The notes under the pieces: model-generated
The model's input: only the letters and a program-made list of their open reading frames with translations
The model's database searches: none
Told to the model about the DNA's origin: nothing
Shown here: positions 43,468 through 52,365 of the stretch, piece by piece
Layout: each line of letters starts with the position of its first letter
Position numbering within the stretch: the stretch's first letter is position 1
Position numbers and translations under genes: made by a program
Assembly: GCA_964590645.1 (NCBI GenBank)
Contig: CAZPYJ010000001.1
Coordinates: forward strand, 167,427 to 231,426
DNA from: JAGNHN01 sp964590645
GTDB lineage: Bacteria; Bacteroidota; Bacteroidia; Bacteroidales; JAGNHN01
Reading direction: 5' to 3'
DNA: 64,000 bases

Positions 43468-43925
43468 TTTTCTTGATTTAGCTTGTTAATGATATCCAGC
43501 GCATTCTGAATATGCGCTTTAGGCTTGAGTTGCGAAGCAAAGATATAACGGATCACCGAATTCTGATCTATCACATAGGTAAGCCTTCCTGGAAGCAATC
43601 CACCCAGGCTCTTTGGTACCCTGAGCTTCCTTCTGATTTTTCCCTCCACATCACTAAGCAAGGTAAAGGGGAGTCGATATTTCTCGCTGAATCCCAGGTG
43701 GGTATTGTGGGAATCACTACTGATTCCGATCACGTCGGCTCCAGCATCCACAAAATCCTCGTAAGCATCTCTGAATGCGCAGGCTTGGGCGGTACATCCG
43801 GCGGTGTGGTCTTTGGGGTAAAAGAAAACGACCAGGGCTTGCTTCCCCAGAAGCTGGCTCAGGTCGAAAGGCTTTCCATTCTGGTCGGGCAAAATGAAAG
43901 GGGGAAATATGTCTCCGATTTTCAC
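43464..43925 (-). CDS. bcp: Thioredoxin-dependent peroxiredoxin, Bcp/PrxQ type
   Basis: This cytosolic peroxidase reduces hydroperoxides. From GTG 43925 the product is 153 residues: VKIGDIFPPFILPDQNGKPF, VVFFYPKDHTAGCTAQACAFRD with the peroxidatic Cys in AGCT and a resolving Cys five residues on as in PrxQ, then ISSDS and LLPGRLTYVID. The open frame continues 50 codons up, but these overlap the SDR gene and are not peroxiredoxin-like, hence the GTG start. It sits between the SDR and the UbiA gene in one apparent transcript. Confidence 0.9.
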   Translation of the reverse strand: MKIGDIFPPFILPDQNGKPFDLSQLLGKQALVVFFYPKDHTAGCTAQACAFRDAYEDFVDAGADVIGISSDSHNTHLGFSEKYRLPFTLLSDVEGKIRRKLRVPKSLGGLLPGRLTYVIDQNSVIRYIFASQLKPKAHIQNALDIINKLNQEK

Positions 43926-43956
43926 AGACGAGAAAACACGAGGCCTGCTGTTTTGT

Positions 43957-44379
43957 TCAGATGCTCCGAATGGCAGAAATGCCCCCATCCACCGGAAGAA
44001 TCTGGCCGGTAATCCACCCTGACTGGCTTGAAAGCAGAAAGCGGACCGCTGCAGCAATGTCCCCGGGTTGGCCAATGCGTTTTAATGGATGGCGTTCGGC
44101 AGAAGCTTTTATTATTTCTTCGGTGTCTGTCAATCGGCCAAAAGGTTTCAGTAAAATACTTCCGGGAGCATAAACCAGTCCTGCCGCGATGGACGGGAGT
44201 TCCGGTACTTCTTCGTGCATTGCATCCCACGACAGGTGGGTATAACCCGATTCTCCGGCCAGGGGCCCCGGACTTCGCGACAAACCAACGACCTGATGCC
44301 CTTCCGAAATGAGCTGCTGAGCCAAGGAAAAGCCGATGCCTGAGGAGGCACCGGCTATGATGTAAGGACTTGTTTGCAT
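43957..44379 (-). pseudogene. SDR oxidoreductase with deleted catalytic centre
   Basis: The 140-residue frame has an intact SDR N-terminus (GASSGIGFSLAQQL cofactor motif, VYAPGS in place of NNAG) and an intact C-terminus (ERHPLKRIGQPGDIAAAVRFLLSS, GWITGQILPVDGG), but the central part, about 100 residues with the catalytic Ser, YxxxK and the NAD-helix, is missing. The two ends join around residues 86-88 (near 44120) without frame loss. A normal family member is about 240 residues. The remainder cannot be an active oxidoreductase. The gene keeps its start and its 4-nt spacing to the sigma factor gene, so the deletion is recent, or the assembly is at fault. Confidence 0.75.
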
Positions 44380-44383
44380 TGGC

Positions 44384-44890
44384 TTAGTTCTGGAAGTCGT
44401 GAAGCTGCTCCATCAATTTCTTTCGTGCAAAGAAAATGCGGCTTTTAACTGTCCCGATAGACAGGTTGAGCTTATCTGCGATCTCTTTGTATTTATATCC
44501 CTGGGTATGCATCTCAAATGGCAGACGATGCTCATCATTCAAGCGGCCCACACTTTTTTTAATCTCCTGAACCGAAAACTCACTGTCGGGCCGGGTAAAG
44601 TTAGACGGCCTCGGAATATTAAGGAAATAGAGATCATCGGTAGTATCAATGATGGTGTTTGCTTTCACAGCCCTGCGATATTTGTTTATAAAGGTATTCT
44701 TCATAATAGTGAAAGTCCAGGCCTTCAAATTGGTGTTATCCTGAAACTTGTCGCGATTGGTCAGGGCTTTTAATACGGTATCCTGAACCAGGTCTTCAGC
44801 CTCTTCGCGGTTACGGGTCAAAGTGTGGGCAAAGTACTGCAGATTGTTGTACAATCCTGTGAGGGCGGTATTGAATTCCATTGCGGTCAT
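44384..44890 (-). CDS. ECF-type RNA polymerase sigma factor
   Basis: A 168-residue sigma-70 family factor with region 2 (LTRNREEAEDLVQDTVLKAL, WTFTIMKNTFINKYRR) and region 4 (LNDEHRLPFEMHTQGYKYKEIADKLNLSIGTVKSRIFFARKKL, helix-turn-helix). No anti-sigma gene is adjacent. It belongs to a widespread Bacteroidota ECF group that often lies beside MerR/CarH-type genes. Here two such genes lie upstream on the same strand, and three AATGTTAA-like repeats lie in the 263-nt interval between. Met4 is an alternative start. Confidence 0.9.
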   Translation of the reverse strand: MTAMEFNTALTGLYNNLQYFAHTLTRNREEAEDLVQDTVLKALTNRDKFQDNTNLKAWTFTIMKNTFINKYRRAVKANTIIDTTDDLYFLNIPRPSNFTRPDSEFSVQEIKKSVGRLNDEHRLPFEMHTQGYKYKEIADKLNLSIGTVKSRIFFARKKLMEQLHDFQN

Positions 44891-45016
44891 AGCTCTGAGT
44901 GTTTAAGTTTGATGAAGCAAAGTTAAACAGAACACCCTCCTTAAACAAGCTTATTTAGAATTATTTTTAATAAAACATTAAAATATATTTTAATACCCTT
45001 ATATTCAAAACATTAC

Positions 45017-45065
45017 AAATGTTAAGGAATTGTTAAATTGTTCCACCTATGCTAATAAATGTTAA
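45017..45065. promoter_or_regulatory. Three AAwTGTTAA repeats upstream of the sigma factor gene
   Basis: AAATGTTAA at 45017-45025, AATTGTTAA at 45028-45036 and AAATGTTAA at 45057-45065 lie about 130-175 nt before the sigma-factor start in a very AT-rich region. First and second copies are 11 nt apart, one helical turn. They could be operator sites for the neighbouring MerR regulators, but this is inference. Confidence 0.35.
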
Positions 45066-45153
45066 ACAAGGAAAGTCAGATGCCCGGATTATCGTGTCTG
45101 GAAGCCCCCCCGGACAGTCGAAAAAGGGCGCAAAGAAGAACAGCGTGGATGTT

Positions 45154-46038
45154 TTACGCGGAGAGTTGGTCCAGTTCCTGGCGGAAGTCGGCAATATTCC
45201 GGATGTGAAAGAAAGAGGCAGGCAGGATTTCAGGATGGGAGAGCTGCAGACCGGAAACAAAATGGCGGATACCGGGGAAGTGATCGTCCAACTTAGTGAG
45301 ATATCCTTCCAAGTCCTCCCGGCTGATTCCTGATGTAAAACTCGTGAGCAGGCCGTATGGCTGGTGGATAGCTGAGATCGTGACCAGGTCGTCGAAGGGA
45401 ACACTCTGCCCAAGATATATGACTTTATGCTTTCTTTTTTTCAGCAGGTAGTAAAAGGTCAGCAGCCCGATCTCGTGCAGTTCCCTTTCGTGCAGGTATA
45501 AAATGAAGGTCTTCTGCTGGGGTGCAGAGGTGAGGGGTATTCCATCAATGGCAACAATCAGCTTCTGTCTGATCAGATTGCTGATAAAATGCTCCTGCGC
45601 CGGAACAATGGAGCCGGTTTGCCAGAGAAAGCCGATTTTATGAAAGAAAGGAAAAATTATTTCCACCAGGGTTTCCTCAAATCCCAGGTTCAGTATGGCG
45701 GAGCCGAGAATTTTCTCAAACTTGATTTCATCCAGCTCTATCATCGCTACCACCAGGCTTTCCATCTGGGTTTCATAATCACTGGGGTTCATTGAAAGGT
45801 TCATCACCCTGTCGGTGATTTCCTTCTCATTAAGCCTGGCGATTTCTGAAATTTTGTATCCGTGCTTATTCAGAATGGAAACATTGAGCAGGTGCTTCAG
45901 GTGGCAGTCGGTATAAAAGCGGATGTTTGTGCAGGTACGCTCAGGTTCCACAATATCATATCGTTTCTCCCAGATGCGCAGGGTATGGGCTTTGATGCCG
46001 GTGAGTCGCTCAAGGTCATTAATCGAGTACTTGATCAT
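45154..46038 (-). CDS. MerR-family regulator with cobalamin-binding domain (CarH/LitR type), copy 1
   Basis: The 294-residue product has a MerR winged helix-turn-helix (YSINDLERLTGIKAHTLRIWEKRY), a four-helix bundle and a Rossmann-like B12-binding domain. The adenosylcobalamin signature W-x9-EH is complete (Trp139, Glu149, His150), as is the lower-ligand motif E-x-H-x-x-G (His188). In CarH and LitR such proteins repress in the dark and let go when light breaks the Co-C bond. ATG 46038 was chosen because the upstream extension is not MerR-like. It follows its paralogue by 64 nt. Confidence 0.88.
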   Translation of the reverse strand: MIKYSINDLERLTGIKAHTLRIWEKRYDIVEPERTCTNIRFYTDCHLKHLLNVSILNKHGYKISEIARLNEKEITDRVMNLSMNPSDYETQMESLVVAMIELDEIKFEKILGSAILNLGFEETLVEIIFPFFHKIGFLWQTGSIVPAQEHFISNLIRQKLIVAIDGIPLTSAPQQKTFILYLHERELHEIGLLTFYYLLKKRKHKVIYLGQSVPFDDLVTISAIHQPYGLLTSFTSGISREDLEGYLTKLDDHFPGIRHFVSGLQLSHPEILPASFFHIRNIADFRQELDQLSA

Positions 46039-46102
46039 AGAAAACAACTTCTTTCCTGCAATAAACAGCCAAAGATCATAAAAGTTAGCAAATGCCAAAA
46101 CA

Positions 46103-47020
46103 TCAAGAGGAAATAATCACTTCATCCAGTCGGCCCAGTAAGGATTGTAAATCGGCCGTGCCATTCAGCTTGTATATTAGCGATTGTTTTTCAAGCCATT
46201 GCATTTCCTTGTGCCATACCTGGTATCCTCCCAACAGCAGGGGCGTAGCGGGAAAGCTTGTGATGAGGCGGGAAAGGTAATCCTGCAATGTTTCTTCTGT
46301 GATGGGATTGGTAATGGCCGAAACCATAATGTCAGCTTTCTGGGATTCCATCACATTCTGCACACATTCGAAAGGGGTGGATTGCCCCAGATAGATAATC
46401 CTATGGCCGGCTTTCTTTATAATATATGTGTAAAGCAGAAGGCCGAGTTCGTGCTGTTCCTGATCAGGGAGGAAGAGCAGGAAGGTCTTTTTGTTTTCTA
46501 TCTTTTCCGGGCTGGTATTGTTGATTGCCACGATCAGTTTTTGCCGGATGATGTTGGATACGAAGTGCTCCTGGGCAGGATTGATGCTGCCTGCGAGCCA
46601 CATCACAGCGATACGGTCAAAGAAGGGTTGAATGATCCGGGTGAAGGTCTCTTCCAGCCCGAATTCCACGAGGGCGGCTCCCAATATATCCCGGAATGAG
46701 ATTTCATCCAGGCTGATCATCGCCAGGATCATTTCCTCTACCCTGTGATCCGCCTGATTTCTGGTCACCTGAACTGAGAGCTTATCGTTCAACTCTTCTT
46801 GGTTCAGACCGGCGATTTCAGATATCTTAAAGCCCCTTTTCTTGAGGATGGATACACTCAGCATATATCTCAGGTGGTCATCGGTATACCTGCGGATGTT
46901 GCCGTTGCTGCGCCGGGGATCACACAAGCCATATCTTTTCTCCCAGATTCGGAGGGTATGTGCTTTGATGCCCGTGAGGCGTTCAAGGTCGTTGATGCTG
47001 TATGTTCCGTTTTCTCCCAT
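46103..47020 (-). CDS. MerR-family regulator with cobalamin-binding domain (CarH/LitR type), copy 2
   Basis: The 305-residue paralogue of the next gene has the same layout: MerR DNA-binding domain with an identical recognition stretch (SINDLERLTGIKAHTLRIWE), helical bundle with Trp141, Glu151 and His152 (W-x9-EH), and ExHxxG with His190. Both copies keep the residues needed for adenosylcobalamin. The C-terminal third differs most between the two. It is the first gene of the minus-strand run that ends with the prenyltransferase. Light sensing is inferred from the motifs. Confidence 0.88.
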   Translation of the reverse strand: MGENGTYSINDLERLTGIKAHTLRIWEKRYGLCDPRRSNGNIRRYTDDHLRYMLSVSILKKRGFKISEIAGLNQEELNDKLSVQVTRNQADHRVEEMILAMISLDEISFRDILGAALVEFGLEETFTRIIQPFFDRIAVMWLAGSINPAQEHFVSNIIRQKLIVAINNTSPEKIENKKTFLLFLPDQEQHELGLLLYTYIIKKAGHRIIYLGQSTPFECVQNVMESQKADIMVSAITNPITEETLQDYLSRLITSFPATPLLLGGYQVWHKEMQWLEKQSLIYKLNGTADLQSLLGRLDEVIISS

Positions 47021-47092
47021 TTGTGGGAGAGGAAACAGCAGAAAGGCCAGGCTTGTTCATTGACCACCTGTCATTGTTTCATTTGCATCATT

Positions 47093-49708
47093 TCAGGGAT
47101 GCAAAGATTGCGTGCTGGCGTGGAGGGCTTTCTCCAAACCGGAAACAATGCTGCCGCCTGCCGTGGCAAAGTGGGCCTGGCCTCCCCCACCCCCGCCGAT
47201 ATGCGGAGCCAACTCGCGTATCATCTTACCGGCGTGCAGATGCTTCTCATCGATCACCGACTGGGAGATCATAATCGAGAGGGTGGCTTTGCCATCCAGG
47301 CCTGCACCCAGGACGATCAGTGCATTGCCCATAGCCTTCTCCAGATTGAAGGCCAAATCCTTGAGCAATTTTGCCGGAAGATCTACCCTGCTCACTACAC
47401 AGCGAATGCCATCAAGGGTTTTGGCTTCTGCCAGCAGTTTATCCTTCAGTGTATTGATTTGCTGCTGTTCCAGTTCCTGCAATTTCTTTTCAATCTCTTT
47501 TTTATCCTCCAGGGCGTCCCGAACCGCCTTAACGGGATCTTTCACATTTTTGAAAAGCTGCAGGATTACTTCCAGCTGATCCTGTTTTTCATTCAGGAAC
47601 TCCAGCGCTGCCTCGCCGCTTACGGCCTCTATCCTCCTGATCCCGGCTGCAATGGCACTTTCCGAGATAATTTTAAACAAACCGATTTCTCCGCTGGCCT
47701 CCACGTGCGTCCCGCCGCATAGTTCAACACTCTCTCCAAATCGAATCACCCTGACTTCATCTCCGTATTTTTCTCCGAACAGGGCTATGGCTCCCATCTC
47801 CATTGCCTGGTTCAGGGCAATGCGGCGTTGCTCGTCCCTGGGCCTGTTTTCTCTGATCGCAGCATTGACCAGGTTTTCCACCTGCCGGATCTCTTCGCTT
47901 TGCATCCGGCCGAAATGGGCAAAATCAAAGCGCAGGCGATCCGGGGCAACCAGTGAGCCTTTTTGCTCTACGTGATCACCCAATACGCTGCGAAGGGCGT
48001 GATGCAGCAGATGCGTGGCGGTATGGTTTGCTGCCGTTTGTTTCCGCTTCTTCAGATCCACGACGGCCTTTACCGTTTCTTCCACATTCTCCGGAAGAGC
48101 TTTAGTTATATGAATCGTGAGTTGGTTTTCTTTTCGGGTGTCTTCAACCTCAATGCGTTTTCCACCCTGTTCCAGATAGCCGCGATCACCTATTTGTCCG
48201 CCCGCCTCTGCGTAGAAGGGGGTTCGGTTGAGCACCACCTGATAATATGTTTGCTTTTTCAGCATCACCTTACGGTATCGCAGGATACGGGCATCGGCCT
48301 GCAGCTGATCCCATCCGATAAAACTACCCGCTTCCTTCTGGTTTGCAATGATCTGCCAGTCATCGGCATCCTGCGCAGCATCGGCCCGGCTTCGCGCTTT
48401 CTGGGCTTCCAGGCCTTTTTCAAATCCGACCATATCCACATCCAGTCCTTCTTCCCGGGCCATCAGGCGGGTAAGGTCTATGGGAAAACCGTAGGTGTCG
48501 AAAAGTTCAAAAGCAAAAGCACCGTCTATAAGGCGCGCGTCCCCCGCTTTTTCAAGATATTGATTGAATTTCTGAATGCCGGTGGACAGGGTTCTCAAAA
48601 AACCCTGTTCTTCTTCCTGAATAACTTTTATAATCAATCCCTCTTGCTTAACAAGCTCAGGGAAAACACCGCCCATCTGCCGTGCGAGCAGGGGAACAAG
48701 CTGATGAATAAAGGCCTGCTCCATCCGGAGGAAGGTGTAAGCATAGCGCACCGCCCGGCGCAGGATACGACGGATCACATAACCGGCCCGCACATTGGAA
48801 GGTATCTGCCCGTCGGCAATGGCAAAAGCCACCGCCCGAAGATGGTCGGCAATCACCCGCATTGCAGTATCCGCCTTATTATCCGCTCCATATCCGATGC
48901 CACTGATGCGACTGATCTCGCCGATCAGGGGCTGAAAGATATCGGTGTCGTAGTTGGAGGTTTTTCCCTGCAAAACCATCGATAAGCGTTCAAAGCCCAT
49001 TCCGGTATCCACGTGTTTGGCCGGTAAAGATTCGAGAATGCCATTGGCCTTACGATTGAACTCAATAAAAACCAGGTTCCAAATCTCAATCACAAGCGGA
49101 TGGTCCTGGTTCACTAAGTCCTTTCCGGGTATGGCAGCCTTATCCTGCGCCGTACGCAAGTCCACGTGGATCTCTGAACAGGGGCCACAGGGACCACTGT
49201 CTCCCATCTCCCAGAAATTATCCTTCTTGGAGCCGTACAAGATGCGGTCTTCTTTCGTCCATTCTTTCCAATAGTCGAAAGCCTCCTGGTCGGGCGCAAG
49301 CCCATCGCCCTGGTCTCCTCCGAAAACAGTGACATACAGATTCTCCGTCGGGATGCGATATACCTGTGTGAGCAGTTCCCAGGCCCAGGCGATGGCCTCC
49401 TTTTTAAAATAATCCCCGAAGGACCAGTTGCCGAGCATTTCGAACATCGTGTGATGGTAGGTGTCGTGCCCTACCTCCTCCAGATCATTGTGCTTGCCCG
49501 AAACCCGCAGACATTTCTGCGTATCGGCAATACGGGGAGAAGGAGCGAGGGTATTCCCAAGGAAGATATCCTTGAACTGATTCATCCCCGCATTGGTAAA
49601 CATCAGGGTAGGATCGTCTTTGATCACCATTGGGGCAGAAGGGACGATGAGATGGGATTTGCTTTTGAAAAATTCAAAAAAGGTATTCCGGATATCCGTA
49701 GATTTCAT
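47093..49708 (-). CDS. alaS: Alanyl-tRNA synthetase
   Basis: AlaRS charges tRNA-Ala and edits Ser/Gly mischarging. From ATG 49708 the product is 871 residues: class II catalytic domain (IRNTFFEFFKSKSHLIVPSAPMV, FTNAGMNQFKDIF, MFEMLGNWSFGDYFKKEAI), a tRNA-binding region, the editing domain with NHTATHLLHHALR and CGGTHVEASGEIGLF, and the C-terminal DHHA1 domain (IGGGGGGQAHFATAGG). Length is normal. A seven-codon upstream extension is not needed. It stands divergent from the M23 peptidase gene. Confidence 0.97.
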   Translation of the reverse strand: MKSTDIRNTFFEFFKSKSHLIVPSAPMVIKDDPTLMFTNAGMNQFKDIFLGNTLAPSPRIADTQKCLRVSGKHNDLEEVGHDTYHHTMFEMLGNWSFGDYFKKEAIAWAWELLTQVYRIPTENLYVTVFGGDQGDGLAPDQEAFDYWKEWTKEDRILYGSKKDNFWEMGDSGPCGPCSEIHVDLRTAQDKAAIPGKDLVNQDHPLVIEIWNLVFIEFNRKANGILESLPAKHVDTGMGFERLSMVLQGKTSNYDTDIFQPLIGEISRISGIGYGADNKADTAMRVIADHLRAVAFAIADGQIPSNVRAGYVIRRILRRAVRYAYTFLRMEQAFIHQLVPLLARQMGGVFPELVKQEGLIIKVIQEEEQGFLRTLSTGIQKFNQYLEKAGDARLIDGAFAFELFDTYGFPIDLTRLMAREEGLDVDMVGFEKGLEAQKARSRADAAQDADDWQIIANQKEAGSFIGWDQLQADARILRYRKVMLKKQTYYQVVLNRTPFYAEAGGQIGDRGYLEQGGKRIEVEDTRKENQLTIHITKALPENVEETVKAVVDLKKRKQTAANHTATHLLHHALRSVLGDHVEQKGSLVAPDRLRFDFAHFGRMQSEEIRQVENLVNAAIRENRPRDEQRRIALNQAMEMGAIALFGEKYGDEVRVIRFGESVELCGGTHVEASGEIGLFKIISESAIAAGIRRIEAVSGEAALEFLNEKQDQLEVILQLFKNVKDPVKAVRDALEDKKEIEKKLQELEQQQINTLKDKLLAEAKTLDGIRCVVSRVDLPAKLLKDLAFNLEKAMGNALIVLGAGLDGKATLSIMISQSVIDEKHLHAGKMIRELAPHIGGGGGGQAHFATAGGSIVSGLEKALHASTQSLHP

Positions 49709-49814
49709 CAAGATCAAGTTTTTCAACAATTTACAGTTGGTAATTTCAGAAAACGGGATTGCAAAGTTAGGCTATTTGATTAATTTTGCAGGTCAGAGTA
49801 AGCGTTCCTTTCGC

Positions 49815-49822
49815 TACTTTTG
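49815..49822 (+). promoter_or_regulatory. Candidate -7 box (TACTTTTG) for the M23 peptidase gene
   Basis: TACTTTTG, 19 nt before the ATG, fits TAnnTTTG. The nearest TTTTG upstream is 26 nt away, a little too far. Confidence 0.4.
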
Positions 49823-49841
49823 ACCCGAAGCGTTTTAGAAT

Positions 49842-50813
49842 ATGTCCAAAACATTTTATCGGTTTAATACCCGCTCCCTTACTTACGAAAAAGTGACGGC
49901 CAGTTTCAGGGATCGCCTGTGGGCAGTACTTAAGGTAATTTTGTCCGGAGCAGTCTTTGCCACCGCCGTCATCTTCTTCGCCTATAATTTCCTTGCCAGT
50001 CCCAGAGAGAAAATGCTGGAGAGGGAAAACGAGCAGTTAAAGTTACAATACAGTATTCTCAATGACAGGGTGGAACGGATATCCACTGTGCTCGATGAAC
50101 TTCAGGACAGGGATGACAATATCTACCGGGTGATTTTTGAAAGCGAACCTTATCCCAAGAACGTCAGACAGGCTGGGGTGGGTGGATCCAATCCCTATTC
50201 GCACCTGGATGGCTTTAATTCTTCCAGGCTGCTGAAAGAAACAAGCCTTAAGGTCGACGAACTAAGAAACCGTACCGTGGTACAATCAAAATCCTTTCAG
50301 GAGGTTTTTGAAATGGCCAGGAATAAAGATCAGATGCTGAAAGCGATTCCAGCCATTCAGCCGGTGGATAACAAAGACCTGAAGCGCATCTCTTCCTTCT
50401 ACGGATACAGGATTCACCCCATTTTCAAGCGACGGATGTTCCACGACGGACTGGATTTCACCGCACCGGTCGGAACTCCCATTTATGCTACCGGGGATGG
50501 AGTGGTGATCGAAGCAAAAAGGGCACGCTACGGGTACGGGAACAAGATCGTCATCGATCACGGATTCGGTTACCTGACGATTTATGCCCACCTGCACGGA
50601 TTTTCCGTCAAAAAGGGTGAAAAAGTCGAAAGAGGGCAAATGATCGGAACCGTTGGGAATACAGGACTTTCTGCCGGGCCGCACCTGCATTATGAAGTGC
50701 ATAAAAACGGCAAGAAAGTGAACCCGATCTATTACTTCTTCAAAGACCTCAGCCCGGAAGAGTATCAGGAGGTGATCAGTAAAGCGAACCGCTTCAATTC
50801 TCGTCCATCCTAG
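49842..50813 (+). CDS. M23 (LytM-type) peptidoglycan endopeptidase, membrane-anchored
   Basis: The 323-residue product has one N-terminal membrane helix (about 28-50), a coiled coil (about 56-90) and a C-terminal M23 domain with the zinc ligands His201 and Asp205 (FHDGLDFTAPVGTPI), AHLHG, and His283 in GPHLHYEV, all intact. It should cut peptide cross-links in the cell wall. Topology and length match family members encoded beside a small MerR gene in many Bacteroidota. The MerR gene follows 36 nt downstream. Confidence 0.92.
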   Translation: MSKTFYRFNTRSLTYEKVTASFRDRLWAVLKVILSGAVFATAVIFFAYNFLASPREKMLERENEQLKLQYSILNDRVERISTVLDELQDRDDNIYRVIFESEPYPKNVRQAGVGGSNPYSHLDGFNSSRLLKETSLKVDELRNRTVVQSKSFQEVFEMARNKDQMLKAIPAIQPVDNKDLKRISSFYGYRIHPIFKRRMFHDGLDFTAPVGTPIYATGDGVVIEAKRARYGYGNKIVIDHGFGYLTIYAHLHGFSVKKGEKVERGQMIGTVGNTGLSAGPHLHYEVHKNGKKVNPIYYFFKDLSPEEYQEVISKANRFNSRPS

Positions 50814-50849
50814 CTATTTTCCTGCCAGCTGAATTGAACTTTCAATATA

Positions 50850-51206
50850 ATGTGTGATCAGAAAGATCTTTCATCCATCAATCAGGAAGGCCGCGTTTAT
50901 TTCAGCATTGGAGAAGTTGCCGGGATGCTGGGTGAGAACCAGTCTCTGATCCGCTTTTGGGAAAAGCATTTTTCGGGCATCACACCCAAAAGAAACCGCA
51001 AAGGCAACCGCATCTATACCCAGGCTCAGATCACCCGCCTGAAAAGCATTCATTACCTGGTAAAATCTAAAGGCCTGACCCTTCAGGGAGCCAGAGATGC
51101 CCTGACCAGATCTCCTGAGGAAGTGGATAAAGAAACAACTCTCAGGGAACATATTCTGCGAATCCGCGGCCATCTGCTGCAGCTCAGAGACGCTTTGGAA
51201 GATTGA
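50850..51206 (+). CDS. Small MerR-family DNA-binding protein
   Basis: The 118-residue product has a MerR N-terminal helix-turn-helix (FSIGEVAGMLGENQSLIRFWEKHF) and a short helical tail, without an effector domain or metal-binding cysteines. It probably forms a dimer and regulates the adjacent cell-wall gene or a general process; no target site is seen. It is cotranscribed with the M23 peptidase gene. Its stop is 1 nt from that of the convergent epimerase gene. Confidence 0.88.
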   Translation: MCDQKDLSSINQEGRVYFSIGEVAGMLGENQSLIRFWEKHFSGITPKRNRKGNRIYTQAQITRLKSIHYLVKSKGLTLQGARDALTRSPEEVDKETTLREHILRIRGHLLQLRDALED

Positions 51207-51207
51207 T

Positions 51208-52188
51208 TTACCAGTGTCTTTCTTTGGACAGAAACCGATCTACATAGTCTTCAATCCCTGATTCCAGACTGTGAAAGGAATGGGTATAACCGGCTTTGCG
51301 AAGCTTTTCCATCGAAGCCTCTGTAAAATACTGATACTTGTCGCGAATGTCTTCAGGTGTATCCACAAAATCGATCTGTTCTTCTCTACCGCTGGCCTTG
51401 TACACAGCGCGTGCCAGATCCAGGAAACTCCTCGCCCTGCCACTACCCAGATTATATATTGCTGAGGCGGGTTGATGCTGCATCAGCCAAATACTGACCG
51501 CAACCACATCTCTGACATAAACGAAGTCTCTGACTTGCTCTCCATCTTTGTAATCAGGCCGATGTGAGCGAAAAAGCCTTACCTGACCCGACTGTTGAAT
51601 CTGAGCGTAAGCGTGGAAGACCACCGATGCCATTCGTCCCTTGTGATACTCATTGGGGCCATACACATTAAAAAATTTCAAACCGGCCCAGAAAGGGGGC
51701 TTCACAGCCTGCCCGAGTACCCAATGATCAAAATCCTGCTTGGATCTTCCGTATGCATTCAGCGGACTGAGGACCGGAATTAGCCGGTGGTCATCCGCAT
51801 AGGTATGTTCTCCCAGGCCATAAGTGGCAGCAGAAGAGGCATACACCATCGGAATCCTCTTTTGTGCTGCAATCGACCAAAGTTTTTGGGAATAATGCAG
51901 GTTCAAGCGGTTGAACAAGGCAACATCCGTTTCGGTAGTATCGGTGCGCGCCCCGTAATGAAAGATAAACCCAATCTCTTCGGCGTGCATCTCTAGCCAT
52001 TGCGGAAGATCTTCCCGGTCCAGCTGCTGAAGAAAAGCCTTCCCAGCAAGGTTAGCTTGTTTATCCTTTCTGCTGAAATCATCTGCCAGGATGAGCTGGT
52101 CGAAGCCCTGCTCATTCAGTCCTGCAACCAGACAGGAAGCTATAAAGCCGGCAGCACCGGTGATGAGGATTTTCTTTTCTTTATCCAT
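51208..52188 (-). CDS. hldD: ADP-glyceromanno-heptose 6-epimerase
   Basis: HldD (RfaD) converts ADP-D-glycero-D-manno-heptose to the L-glycero form used in LPS core. From ATG 52188 the 326-residue product has ILITGAAGFIASCLV (NAD-binding), the FHYGARTDTTETD segment, YASSAATYG, YGRSKQDFD with catalytic Tyr and Lys, and KFFNVYGPNEYHKGRMASVV, a signature of this epimerase. An upstream in-frame TTG at 52209 is a weaker alternative. Other hld genes are not in the window. Confidence 0.93.
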   Translation of the reverse strand: MDKEKKILITGAAGFIASCLVAGLNEQGFDQLILADDFSRKDKQANLAGKAFLQQLDREDLPQWLEMHAEEIGFIFHYGARTDTTETDVALFNRLNLHYSQKLWSIAAQKRIPMVYASSAATYGLGEHTYADDHRLIPVLSPLNAYGRSKQDFDHWVLGQAVKPPFWAGLKFFNVYGPNEYHKGRMASVVFHAYAQIQQSGQVRLFRSHRPDYKDGEQVRDFVYVRDVVAVSIWLMQHQPASAIYNLGSGRARSFLDLARAVYKASGREEQIDFVDTPEDIRDKYQYFTEASMEKLRKAGYTHSFHSLESGIEDYVDRFLSKERHW

Positions 52189-52365
52189 ATTCTTCTCCTG
52201 ATTAGGCAAAGGGCTTTGTTATTCAGCCTGTAAAAGTACAAAAGTGAAGCTCAGTGAGGCCGGCTGCAGTAGTTGGATTTTTTTTTGATGCTTTTTTGTC
52301 CGTTTTTCCGGGGGCAGATCGTCTATTTGGGCGTGAAAGCAGCAATACATAAGGATCATTGGCAG

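Noticed and set aside
47963..48985. 340-residue open frame antisense to alaS
   Set aside because: It overlaps a conserved synthetase gene entirely and its translation shows no family motif; a shadow of GC-biased coding.
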